Shown: positions 1-11,184 of the stretch, piece by piece | Layout: each line of letters starts with the position of its first letter | Numbering within the stretch: the first letter of the stretch is position 1 | From: Terana coerulea | Lineage: Eukaryota; Basidiomycota; Agaricomycetes; Polyporales; Phanerochaetaceae | Length of the DNA stretch: 64,000 nt | Assembly: GCA_024811115.1 (NCBI GenBank) | Contig: JAKOGH010000005.1 | Location: 930,001-994,000, forward strand | Reading direction: 5' to 3' | Position numbers and translations under genes: made by a program | The notes under the pieces: model-generated | Told to the model about the DNA's origin: nothing | Database searches by the model: none | Seen by the model: only the letters and a program-made list of their open reading frames with translations

Positions 1-588
1 CTTTTCGCTCGTATCTGGTGGCACACGAAAGCGTCTGCGGGCTTTGCGCAATTGGTGGAAGGTCGATGGAATGTATGCCTGGATCCGACGCCGGATCTCG
101 TGTTGGAGTGAGAGAGACTAAGAGCACTGGTGGCGGTCGTTGAAAAGGATGACGAGCGAGGCAGACGTCGTCGTCGTCGACGCTTTCCTTTCGGTCATGC
201 GTCCAGCATCGTTGCCGCCGAAGACTCCGCCGCTAAGCCCCGTTTTGGTATGTGAGGCGGGCGACCTGACGGTGACGTTGTGCACGCGGGTGGGTATGGC
301 GGTGGAGTGTTCAGGGCTTCATGAAAGAAGGGTCAGCCGTCGGCAGCGGCAAGCAGCACCCCGATTTCGCTAGGGAGGATCCCACCATCAAAGGGTGGAG
401 AGGCTGGAAGTGGAGAAAAGAGGTTCGATAACATCCGCCGTTCGCCCTATCTTCCACTTGCACAACAACCACGACCTTCTGTACAACGACTCTCAACTCA
501 TCCTCATCGCGCATCGCAGCAACGGACACCGCTCAGAACTTTTGCCTCGACCTACATTCCTAGACCCCTTCTGAAGCAATACGACAGC
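1..588. other. Left-edge non-coding region and 5' flank of the kinase gene
   Basis: No convincing gene is visible. The last 150 bases before the ATG at 589 are pyrimidine-rich (CT-rich leader), as is usual for basidiomycete core promoters. A short minus-strand reading frame runs from an ATG near 225 towards the left edge and could be the first exon of a gene lying outside the window, but nothing recognisable is encoded in it. Confidence 0.4.
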
Positions 589-3500
589 ATGCTTAAATTT
601 TGGCCCTCTACTCCGTCCGATCTCACGCCCAGAGCCGATCCCAATGGCCGAGAACGACCCAATCCGTTCGACCTCCCGCCATTATCCCCTTCAGCCTCGG
701 CCGCTGCCAGTGCAGGTCCATTCACACCCACAGGCGGCGCCCCGTCCTACCACCACCAGCTGCTCAGCACACACTTCAATCAGCAGTCACGTTCGCCTTC
801 AATCTCCGCCACCAGCCCGGCTGTCGAGTTTCCGCTTCAGCTGCAACAGCCCATGCCTCTGACGCCTGGAGGCGCTAGCAGTTTGCACCTGCTACCACCT
901 CTTTGTCACTACATGCTCCCGAATTCAAGATGCAGCAGCCCCCTGTTCCGAAACGCACCAACACCTCTGGCAGCATAGTTCAGTCGACTCGACCAGCCCA
1001 GCCCAGCACCAGCAAACCCGCGCAGCCGAGCAAATTGCAGCCATCGGGCATCTCAAAGTCTGCTTCAGGTTCTTCGAGCTCGTCTGCGAACGGCTCTGCG
1101 AATGGTTCTACCTCCTCCTCCTCCTCCTCCTCAGTGGGAAGCACGGCCAACGGCACCCCGACGTCTGGTCCGCCCAGGGGCAAGATACACGTCAAGCTCA
1201 TCCAAGCCCGGGGCCTCAGCGTCCGTTCATCGCATGCAAAGCCGTATGTGGTCGTCCAGTTTGAGCAGAACGAGTTTGTCTCGCGAGACCCCACCGACGA
1301 GACGGACAAAGAGGTGAAAGGCGTCGCGACTACCCTCTCCCGAAATTCCTCGACAAACGCGGTACCCACGCTGTCCACATTGTCGTCTGGTGCCCTTTCG
1401 GCACTGGGAGCCATAAACGAGAAGGTGAATGCGAAGACTACCGGTCGCGGGAGCACGAGCATGAGTGGGAAGAACAGCAAGGAGCCCTCCCCAAGTTCGT
1501 CGGTCGGCTCGACGAAGAGCGGCCTCAGCCTTAGTGCTGGGATGTTTGGCTCGCGGATATCAGCCCACAATCCGGTGTGGAAACACGAGGTCTCTTTGTG
1601 AGTGTCCAATTGCCATTCCGTTTTGCCTGTCTGACAGCCCCGAAGTGATGTTACCTCTGAGACGTCTGCTATAACCTTCAACATATACGATCGCTCGGTT
1701 ACCGACCTCGGTTTCCTGGGGACTATACAAATCAAACCGATACTAGTCCATGAGCACACTGTCGACCAGTGGTACAAGTGCGTGTTCCCCTCGCTGCGCC
1801 GGATCATGATGCATCCGGTGTCTTTGACAAATCACTGACTATATGCGTCCTTTTTCTGCCTCGTTCCCTGCGACCGCGCTGAACACAACCTTACCGGACA
1901 ACAACCGCCACCCATCTATCTCATCCCCTGCCTCACCGCGACTGCCCACGTCGCATTCGGCCATGTGTCAACTCCCGCATCGCGCCTGTCCGCTGGCTGC
2001 CCCGCGTGTCCCGAAACGCCGCTACGCGCTTTCAGAGTCCGGCCTTACGAGAATGAGCCGGTCACAGGCGAGATGAGGGTGCAGGTGACGTTCGAGGCGA
2101 ACAAGGTGCGTCGCGTTTTCCGCTTCTCAGCCTTCCCCCACCCTTTCTCGCGCTGCCCCGCAAGTCTATCACTCCTTCCCCACGCACCAGCCCTTGCTCC
2201 GACGCCCCTCTTGATCCCCACCCTCCACCTTCCTACCGCGCATACCGAGCCAGGGGCATGTGACCCCTGGGCGTGTTCACACACCCTGCCTCGTGTATTT
2301 TGCTTTCGCGCGTTACCTCTTGCTTACCCGTTTCCTCTTACACATCAATGAGCTGACCTGGTGTGTTTTTCCTTTTATGGCTTCGCTCCCTTTTTCGAAC
2401 ATGGCGTGGTGGTGGCGTCCTGTCCCTGGTGTCTTGATCTCCCGATGGGATCTACCCGACTTCGCTTTGTACAACCCTTGCGACTCACGCCCTGGCTCCA
2501 TTTCCACCTGCACACCGCTCGCGACCCTTGACGCAATGGCTGCTGCACCGCACAGTCCAAGCGCGCTCTCACGCCGCGCGACTTCGAGTTTCTCAAGCTC
2601 ATCGGCCGCGGCACGTTCGGCCGGGTGTTCCAGGTGCGCAAGAAGGACACCAAGCGTATTTACGCCATGAAGGTCCTCTCCAAGCGCGAGATCGTGGCCA
2701 AGCAGGAGGTTGCGCACACGATTGGCGAGCGCAAGATCCTCCAGCGCTCGCTCGAGTCCCCCTTCCTTGTCGGCCTCAAGTTCTCGTTCCAGACCGAGAC
2801 GGATCTGTACCTCGTCACGGACTTTAAGAGTGGCGGAGAGCTATTCTGGCACTTGCAACGTGAGACTAAGTTCATGGAGGAGCGCGCGCGCTTCTATATT
2901 GCTGAGCTCGTCCTTGCGCTTGAGCACTTACACAAGTATGACATTGTGTACCGGTGAGTGCCCTTCCCGCGAACCTTCTTAAGGCGTTGATGGCCGATCT
3001 GGTGCCTTGCAGGGATCTCAAGCCGGAAAATATCCTCTTGGATGCGACAGGACACGTCGCGTTGTGCGACTTCGGACTTTCTAAACCTGATTTGCGCTCT
3101 GACGAGCTCACAAATACGTTCTGTGGTACCACCGAATACCTTGCACCGGAAGTACTCTTGGACGAGCACGGCTACTCAAAGCTGGTGGATTTCTGGAGCT
3201 TGGGCGTCTTGTTGTTCGAGATGTGCTGCGGCTGGAGCCCATTCTACGCCGAAGACACGAACCAGATGTATAAAAACATCTGCTTCGGGAAGATTAGGTT
3301 TCCGAAGGGTGTCATTGGCGAGGAGGGCAAGCAGTTCGTCAAGGGTCTGCTGAACCGTAACCCGAAGCATAGGCTTGGCGCGCAGCGCGACGCAGCGGAG
3401 CTGAAGGAGCATCCGTTCTTCAAGGACATCGACTGGGCCGCGCTCGCTCTTAAGCAGGTCACACCGCCATTCAAGCCCGTCGTCGAGTCGGACGAGTCTG

Positions 3501-3989
3501 TCGCCAACTTCGACCCCGAGTTCACAACCGCGGATGTGCGCGACGCGGGGCCTGAGGACCTCTCGCTTGACGAGGAGGACCCGTCCGAGGACTGGGTCGC
3601 GCTTTCCCAGAGCATGAGCGCGGCCGTGCACACGCCGAATGGCCCTCTCGGGCTCGGACCGCCCGCCGTCGGTTGCGCCGCCCCCACCGCAGCCTGAACC
3701 GATCCAGACGAAGGGCATCACGATCAACGGGCAGAAGAAGAAGAAGAATCAAGAGAGCCCGTTGACGAGCAGTGTGCAGGAGAACTTCCGCGGGTTCACG
3801 TACCACGGCGGTGAGAGCCTCGTGCCGGCCGGCGCGGGCATCCTGAAGGACGGCGCGGCGCAGGAGCAGGCGGTGCAGGATGAGGAGCTCGACCCTACGG
3901 AGGACAGCGGCGACGAAGGCCTCGTGGGGCGGTATCGCAGACGAGGCGAGGGGATGGTCGATGGGTTCGATGAGGACATGCACGCATAG
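589..3989 (+). CDS. YPK1: AGC-family Ser/Thr kinase of the YPK1/Gad8 (SGK-like) type, C2-like domain plus kinase
   Basis: Predicted TORC2/PDK1 effector kinase acting at plasma membrane and cytosol on sphingolipid and cell-wall homeostasis. Exons: 589-1597, 1646-1777, 2036-2105, 2556-2953, 3013-3989. A Ser/Pro-rich N-terminus (about 195 residues) is followed by a C2-like domain (starting GKIHVKLIQARGL), then the kinase: glycine loop GRGTFGRVF, VAIK-type lysine in YAMKVLSK, catalytic RDLKPEN (split by intron 4), DFGLSKPD, activation loop TFCGTTEYLAPE. The C-tail carries a turn-motif-like TPNGPLG and hydrophobic motif FRGFTY near 3788. Intron 3 is long (450 bp). The reading frame breaks twice: near 884 (TTT, one base short) and near 3650 (one extra base, after GPLG), so without correction the hydrophobic motif is lost. 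The start at 589 is the first ATG compatible with the N-terminal frame. Family assignment is firm; the symbol is by homology. Confidence 0.9.
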
Positions 3990-4420
3990 TCGCTGCCCTC
4001 GATCAATTCGTCCCATGTTACACTTCAACGCGCCACGCCTCGATTCCACCCGACCAACGATGCCACGTCATTCCCTTCCACGCACCAATGAGATACGGAC
4101 CTCACAAGCACGCATACATCTCACGCACTTGCATTTCATCCCGCACACAACAGACTATCCGTCCCCGTGTTGTAATCGTACTACTTACTATGCTGCAGTT
4201 CTTACTTTACAACACCCCCATTACTTGTGTAATAGTTCGTTTCGCCGCCCTAGCGCATCATCATGTATTCGTTTACGCTGGTCAAATGTGTAGAAATAGT
4301 AATTGTTTTGAACTTCACCGAGCAGTGGGCAGGCCGCCATCTCCGAGCAATGACGTCGGAAAGTCTGCCAGAGAGCATATTAGCGCCCACTAATAATTTA
4401 CTTTCTTCACGTCCATTCAC
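3990..4420. other. Intergenic region, kinase 3' flank and BCD1 promoter
   Basis: No coding or RNA gene seen. It holds the 3' flank of the kinase and the short promoter of the next gene on the same strand. Confidence 0.5.
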
Positions 4421-6027
4421 ATGGCTGAACCGTCTACCTCCCAACCTATTGCAAGTCCCTCAACATCTACACCGGCAGATACCACCGACCAGAATGTTTC
4501 CTCTAGCTCTCAGCTGGTCCTCTGTGCAATATGCGTCAAGGCCACGTCAAAGTATACCTGCCCGCGCTGTCAGGTCCGGACATGCTCCTTGCCATGTTCT
4601 ACGGCGCACAAGAGCGTGGGCGTGGGGTGCTCGGGGATACGCAACAAGGCGGCCTACGTGCCCATGAACCAGTACGGGTACATGACGCTCATGGATGACT
4701 ACGTGTTCTTGGAGGACATCGGGAGGAAGGCGGGCGACTGGGGACGCGAGATTGTGCAGGGCGGGTATCAGGCGAGCTCGGGTGGGGCTGCTCGGGGGTT
4801 TGACAGGGGACGGGGACGAGGGCGCGGTAGGGGTAGAGGAAGAGGGGTAGGAAGAGGTGGGCAGGTGAATGGCACGCGGACGAAGCGAGATATCCTGAAG
4901 ATGGAGCTGGACCACCGTGACATTGAGATGGACCTCCTGCCTATAGGTATGGAACGGCGAATATTGAACCAGTCTTCCTGGGATTTCAAGTACGTTTGAT
5001 ATGCGTATATGTTTTGTATGTCTTGATATTCATTGCGAACAGTAACCGAACCGCGCTCTTAACTATCGAACTGGTCTTCCACCCACCCCGCTTCCTCCTT
5101 CCCGCTGCTTCCTCTACCGAACCAATACGCATGCTCACGCACCGGAACCGCCTGGACCATTCCCTCATGTCCAACCTCGCCTCTCGTTTCCAAGAACGGA
5201 CGCAATCCAAAAAGAAAGACAAGGAGAAACCGCTGCCCGAATGGCTCACAGACTTGGTCGTCGCGAATACGGACGACCCGGAAGGCTTCGTCTCACCCCT
5301 TTGCGTGATGCCCACCAAGCTGGACCCGCTGGCCTCCGTCGCACCCACACATTCCTACGGCCAGCTGAAACCGGGCCATATCACACGACAGGCCTTCTAC
5401 AAACTTGCCTTCGAGGCGCCTCTCGCCCAAGCTCTCAGGCACAAGAACTTCGTGGAGTTCCCGACGATTGAAGTATGGGAAGAAGGCGCCTTCACCGGTA
5501 CCATCGTGGACGACAAAGGCTCGATAGTTCGTCCGGATACCGACTCCGACTATGATAGCCCGCGCATGCCGCGGAAACGGCGGAAGTTGGGCAAGAAAGA
5601 GGGCAAAAAGGCGTTGGGTGGCTTGCTGGGCGGATACGGTAGCGGGAGCGAGGACGATAACGGAGAGATGAAGGAGGAGCAGAACGTCTTGAACATGCTG
5701 GCGGGTTACGCCGGAAGCGATGAAGAAGGCGAGGAGTCCCCAGAAGCCCAGGACCGGAAAGCATTTGAGAGCCAGTTTGACTACGAGCTAGGCGACGAGG
5801 ATGCCGATGGGGAGACGGATGATGGGGACGGTGAGTTTGACTTCGATGAAGAGGACGGCGAAGGAGGTGCCAAAGACTCGACGGAAGATCCAGAGACCCT
5901 AGCGAAGATTTTGCAGGAGCTGAGGCAGGCTGGCGCGTTGAGAGATCCGATAGGTGACTCTCATTTGTCGGGATTGGCCGATGATGAAGAGCAGGTGGAC
6001 TGGGGAGACTCTGCCGACGAGGAATAA
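4421..6027 (+). CDS. BCD1: Box C/D snoRNP assembly protein BCD1 (HIT zinc finger)
   Basis: Nuclear factor needed for stability and assembly of box C/D snoRNPs. Two exons, 4421-4989 and 5043-6027, joined by a 53 bp intron (GTACGT...ACAG). Near residue 31 it starts a zf-HIT finger, CAICVKATSKYTCPRCQVRTCS, followed by the second half with C and H ligands (LPCSTAHK) and the family-typical Y-M-x-L-x-D-Y-x-FLED segment. An RG-rich stretch (4795-4860) and the beta-rich C-terminal domain (NNRTALLTIELVF across the splice, then HRNRLDHSL) follow. The last third is a long acidic tail ending in DSADEE, with a basic RKRRKLGKKEGKK patch that may be a nuclear signal. Intact frame throughout, in contrast to its neighbour upstream. 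Confidence 0.9.
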
Positions 6028-7433
6028 CATGCTGACTATCCAGAGTACGTTCGTCGAGCCTGCTATCGCGCTGTCGCGCCGTTTGGGCTTCTCTATTCAT
6101 GAAACACGTTCAAACATCTTGTCTTCGCAAGTCGAGAAGGCCTTTCATGAGCAGCTGTACCTCGAGTACCGACTCTATCGTACGACTGAGCGGGGTCTCT
6201 TGTGTGTTCCGCACGGGGTTTGCTGTCTTGACCTCAACTTCCCAAAGAGTATCTGCATGCGCGGGTATTGGCTTTTGAGTTTTAGTGTCAACCTTCCCCT
6301 ATAGTGTCAGAAGTAGATTGACGAGAAGATATGGTTATATTGCGCACCTGCTCCTGCTGGAACATCTGAATGACCAGCATGCCCCGCCGGAAGACATATC
6401 CTCGCTTGTATATTTGTGATCTACGTCTAGCAGGTCTTTACTTCAGCAAACAGCACTAGGTTCTTCACAAGGACGTCTCACATGTAACCGAGGGCCGATG
6501 CAAAACTGAGGGCATCCCCACCACTTGACATGTAGCCCATGGTCGAACAGTTGCCTCAGGGTGCACGCGGACCGACTCTGGTTTGAGGTATGAGTATAAT
6601 ACCCTGGTATATCATCTTCAGCTGAGCAATAGTTCTACTTCAGCGTAAAATAGCGCACCACTTTGGATCAGCTTCGAGTAGCTCTCTACGAGCTCTGAGT
6701 ACGACGGGCTCGTTTCCGGTGTCTCGCTGATGCTGTGCGTCGAACGGTTCGAACACGATTTCCCTGGCATGCATCTGGTGGGCAGACTCGCTATGCAACG
6801 TAACACGGTTCAGTATCGCTGCAAGACGCGCTTTATGAGTTCATGATATTGCTCAAAACCGTGAGGGGCAAAGCAAACCTGGGAGATCCTTGGCGAAGAA
6901 TTCGCCATACAGGGCGACTTCGTACGAGTGAGCCGCTGTTGCCATAGATGTGAATATGCGCAAGTAGGACGCTGAGTATATGAGTTCAGATGGTATGTGT
7001 GGTGGTGGTCTGCGGACATGCAACGTTGCACCGATGCCATTTCAGGAGCCGATTGGCTTGTTCGGATGGAAGGACTGTAGTGGGCGTTATACTCTTGCGG
7101 TCGCGAATTTTGTACCAGCAAACTTCGTTGATCCTCTGGCCTTGCTTCTCTCCTTTGTTGAATATTTTTGTTGATATTTTCCAGAGTGTGTACATACGGT
7201 AATATACCAAGCCATCGCGGAGGACCTCCGCAGTTCTCAGCGCTCCGTTTAGGGCGCTAAAACGGAAGTGATACTGCCCGACACGTGGGCGGTAAGTTAC
7301 CGCTTCGCCGTGTAGCAGAGTGATCAGGAGGACACAGTCCACCTTGACCTTATCCTCCTCAACATCCCACTCGGGTCCTCCTACGTATCAGCTCTCTACG
7401 TTTGTTGGCCCTAGCTGCGAGGTGGCGCAGAAT
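6028..7433. other. Intergenic region with no supported gene
   Basis: About 1.4 kb between BCD1 and the next gene. Only short open frames are present. The longest is a minus-strand frame at 6986-7342 (118 codons, no recognisable motif) which starts about 90 bp from the divergent gene start and might be an exon; I could not assign splice partners or a family. Confidence 0.4.
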
Positions 7434-10400
7434 ATGGCTGCGTTTTCTCGTTTACAACTTGCGAAAGCACTGATCGGTGCGTGCCCAGTGCCCTTTGAAG
7501 TTTCTCGCCATGCTGATAACGCGAAATGACACGACCTTGTGTTGCAGAATACGACAATGAAAATATCGCACCGGAATCGCGCAAGGATGCTCAACAAAGT
7601 GCAATATTCTCAGCGTTACGGCGGAATCTACCCTCACAGCGCATGCGGACACAGTCCTCCGCTACGCGACGGAGCACAGACTATCTCGGTGTACCCTTTG
7701 CCCTCAGACAACGCCGACACCAGGAGTGTCTACTCCGCGCGCAAGTCACTCGCCTCCATAGATGCCCTTCGCAACCCGTTCGGACGAGACTCGACACACG
7801 AAGGACCGCTCGATGAACCTGAGGATGACGTCGAGGTCGACTTGACGAGCTGGGGACTGGATGCCCTGGTGGATAAGGACAAGAAGAAGGGAAAGCAAGT
7901 ACAGAGGCAGGAGAGCGATGGGAAGTATTTCCCAAACCCTCACGCGCAGTTACAACTGCACGACACTCCAGGGAAGAAACGGCCGATGGCGAGTAGCAGG
8001 ACGATGAGCATGGGGGCCTTTCCTATGCTTGCGTCTCAATCCAGGGAAGAGCTCGACAACTTCGGTGCTGGCGGCGCGTTCTTGGACGCTCAATCATCTG
8101 TTTCTCTGCCATTTGCAGAGTCACATCCCGTAGGACAGAGAAGACACTCGGTCGGAAATCCCTTGGACCTTGCAGGCGTGCAACCCTCCGACACAGCTCC
8201 GCTCCATGGTCGCAAACATTCTGAGCACGCTCTTATAGACAGCATACCGATCACTCCACCCCTACACGCTGTACCCTTTCCTCCAGGTGGAGACACGCTG
8301 GAAGAGCCAGACGATTTTGGCGGGTTAGCTTACGACGATGAACCTGTACCAGCCTCGAGCAAGAGCAATGCCTTTGAAGTTCCCCTTCCATCACCCGACC
8401 GAGCATCACGCTTCGACCCCAAGGTTCTCAATGCTCAACGTGAACGCGTCGTCTCAACCGCCTCACTCGGTGCAAGGTCGTTGATGTTCTCCCCTTCACC
8501 CTCAGGTTCCCCAGGCTTAGAACGTCCAGGCTCGGTCATGAGCGCGCAGGCTCTCGCACCTACGCCTGGCCGCGATCGCCCCTACTCCCGCATCGAGCTC
8601 ATGCGGCCAAAGCTCCTCATCATGCCCAGCCCACTGCAATCCGCCGCACCGTCCGCCACCACGACGCCCGCCGTGCACGCGCGTGAAGGCTTCGAGCTGA
8701 GCACGGACGGCCCGCCGCTTCCGCCTGGCGCACGCACCGTCAGCTCCTCGCGCATGTCGATGCTCTCGCCAGGGCTCGGTGTCGAGAATCAGCTCGGCGA
8801 CGGCTTCACACCGAACCCGCGGACGAGCATGACGTTGTCGCAGCTGACGTTCCGGAACACGCTTATGGTGGACGGGCAGCGGGACGTCGCATTCAAGGAT
8901 ATCGAGAATAACTTGAAATGGGCGACTCAGGACGGAGAGCAGGCGCCGTTGGAGGTACCAGAGGAACCTGTTGCCGTGCCTGATCTGGCTATCACAGATG
9001 CGGATGGCCAGCAACGAAGTCGGCGACAGGCAGGAAAGCTGTACGGCAAGAGTTTAATTGACAATTTGGAGGCTAGAAAGGCTGAGATGAAAGGGAAGCA
9101 GAGGTACGACTTGTTTTTATCTTATTTGAGTTCCACGCACTACTTTATTGCGAATTCGGACTTCTGGCTGATTTTCTTGGCATAGGGTGTTTACTGGGGA
9201 TCAACGTCCCTCCATGATGACACGGGCACCCATGAAACGGTCTAGCACGCTCATTGACCCGGAGTCTCTCATGCAGCGACCGGTCTCTACCTTCATACGC
9301 AATGAATCCGCTCAGACCGCCCCGGAACTAGGCCTCTCGCGACGGAACTCTGGCCCCATAAAAACTCTCATCAACTTTGATGAGGAAATTCCTGGAGCAC
9401 CGAGGGGCACATTCCTCGCAGCAGACGGCCCCGGCGGGATGAGCGGCTCGCGCAGCGTTTTCGGCACAGACATGATTTGGGAGCGAGAGCTAGCGAAGCT
9501 GAAAGAGATTGAGGCAAAGGAGAAGATCGACGCGGAGAAGATAGCGACAGTCGAGGGGGACCGAAAGAAAAAGAAGAAGGGCAAGAAGGGCAAGAGTGAC
9601 GGTCTCGAGCCCTCGGGATCCACCCTCTCTTCTTTGCCCTCAGCTCACCTTGAAACTCAAGAAACTTCCACAAGTCTGAACAGCAACGCCGATCTGCAGG
9701 TTTCTGCCAGCGCCACGCAGATGCGAGTTTCAAGATACCCTCCACCGCCACCCGCTGACGGGCACGACGATGAGGAGGAGGACGATGAGAGCGACTCCAG
9801 CTCAGTTGCCGGCCGCCCGGGCGCGGCCCACAGAACGCGGAGCGGCGACGGCTGGCACTCTGGATCGGACGACGGCGACGCGCGCCGCGCCCCACAGGGC
9901 CAACCACCCGCGCCGCGGCGCACGACGGGCTCCGGCCCACGCTTCATCGACAACCTGCCCCCGCGGTTCCGCGCGCTGCAAGAACAGGGCGAGTTCCCGC
10001 AGGACCACGACGAGGACAGCGAGGAGGACCTGCCGCTCGTCGCGACGATCAGCCGGGCCGCGCAACGCGCGACGCGCACCGACTTCGGCGGGGGCTCGCG
10101 CGTGCGGGGCGGCGACGACGACTCGTCGGACGAGGAGAAGCCGCTGTCGGTGCTGCTCGACAAGACGAAGCAGAAGCTGCCGGCGCCGGCGCACGGGGCG
10201 GGCGGGTTCCTCGAGCCGCGCGGTGCCTTCGGCGCGTCGTCGCTGAGCGTGCCCGGGGCGGCGGCGGGAGACGAGGACGAGGACGACCAGCCGCTCGGGC
10301 TGCGCGTGTCGCGGATCGGGCTGTCCGCGTCGTCGCAGGCGGCCGGGGACGACGACGAGGACGACGAGCGGCCGCTCGCGCTGCACCCTGAGCAGATGCG

Positions 10401-10683
10401 GCGTTCGCAGTTCTTCGCGACGGCCGCGCAACAGCAACAGCAGCAACAGCAGCAACAGATGATGCTGCAGGCGCAGATGCAAATGCAGCAGCAGATGATG
10501 TTCGGCGCGCCGTCGATCATGAGCATGAGCATGGGCACGCCGTTCTACGGGGCGCCGCCAATGGGCCCGCCGATGATGATGCAGCCGCAGCTGCCGACGA
10601 CGCCCCCGCCGATGCATGACGCCGCGAAGCTGAACCGCGTCGACAAGTGGCGGCGCGACGTTGCGGTGGAGGGCGAGCCGTGA
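7434..10683 (+). CDS. Conserved fungal low-complexity acidic protein, function unknown
   Basis: Exons 7434-7476, 7548-9103 and 9186-10683. The first intron has a GTGCGT donor, CTGATAAC branch site and TTGCAG acceptor; the product would begin MAAFSRLQLAKALIEYDNEN. This start requires one frame change near 7690, so an in-frame ATG at 7557 or 7587 is the alternative. The middle is Ser/Pro-rich and disordered. The best ordered block spans the second intron: SLIDNLEARKAEMKGKQR followed by VFTGDQRPSMMTR, then a charged helix (IWERELAKLKEIEAKEKID) and a KKKKKGKKGK basic patch. The C-terminal third has four acidic segments each ending in a PL dipeptide (EEDLPL, SSDEEKPL, DEDDQPL, DEDDERPL), a polyglutamine/Met tract (10432-10500) and a closing LNRVDKWRRDV motif. 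No catalytic domain is visible; a scaffold or nuclear regulatory role would be a guess. Confidence 0.7.
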
Positions 10684-11184
10684 TCAAATCAGGATCTCAC
10701 GTTACTCTCGCTGTAGTTCATTTTTTTTGGGTTGACGTCCACGGAGTGGTCATAACCAAGTCATTGGCCACATTCTTCGCTTTTCACGGAAGCCTTTTTT
10801 CGCTGTGTCTTCAGTCCGTCTTTCATCTGTGTCGCACGTATATCCCCCCACATCGCTTCTTAGCACACAAACGGACCAGTAGCACTCCTATGCATCCAGA
10901 GCCCCTGATATATCCAACAGTAATCATCATCTAATAGACCATGCAATCAAACAGTACAATGAGTGAGCAGCGTCCGTGCCGAGCCGAGCCAATGCGAGAC
11001 CAGAGAGATACAGAGCGAGAGATGGGGAAATCACGACGAGACAGGTCGAGGGAGAGCAGTCAAATAGAGAGCGGCGGCATGCGCAGAATTACGCCAAGAA
11101 TAACGTACGTCCGTCGTCACAAGAAATGTAAAGGGGTTGGTTAGCATAGATGCATATGGACGTGGGGCGGGCGTGTCGCAGCGG
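10684..11184. other. 3' flanks of two convergent genes
   Basis: 500 bp between convergent stop codons; no gene seen. A T-rich tract follows the upstream stop (10720-10730). Confidence 0.5.

Noticed and set aside
980..1807. Minus-strand 275-codon frame opposite the kinase N-terminus
   Set aside because: It is acidic and repetitive because it is complementary to Ser/Pro-rich coding sequence; the plus strand encodes the C2-like domain and splices consistently.
9657..10617. Long minus-strand frames (293 and 271 codons) opposite the acidic protein
   Set aside because: They are antisense shadows of a GC-rich, repetitive coding exon, made of poly-Ser/poly-Cys or Arg-rich strings without any family signal.
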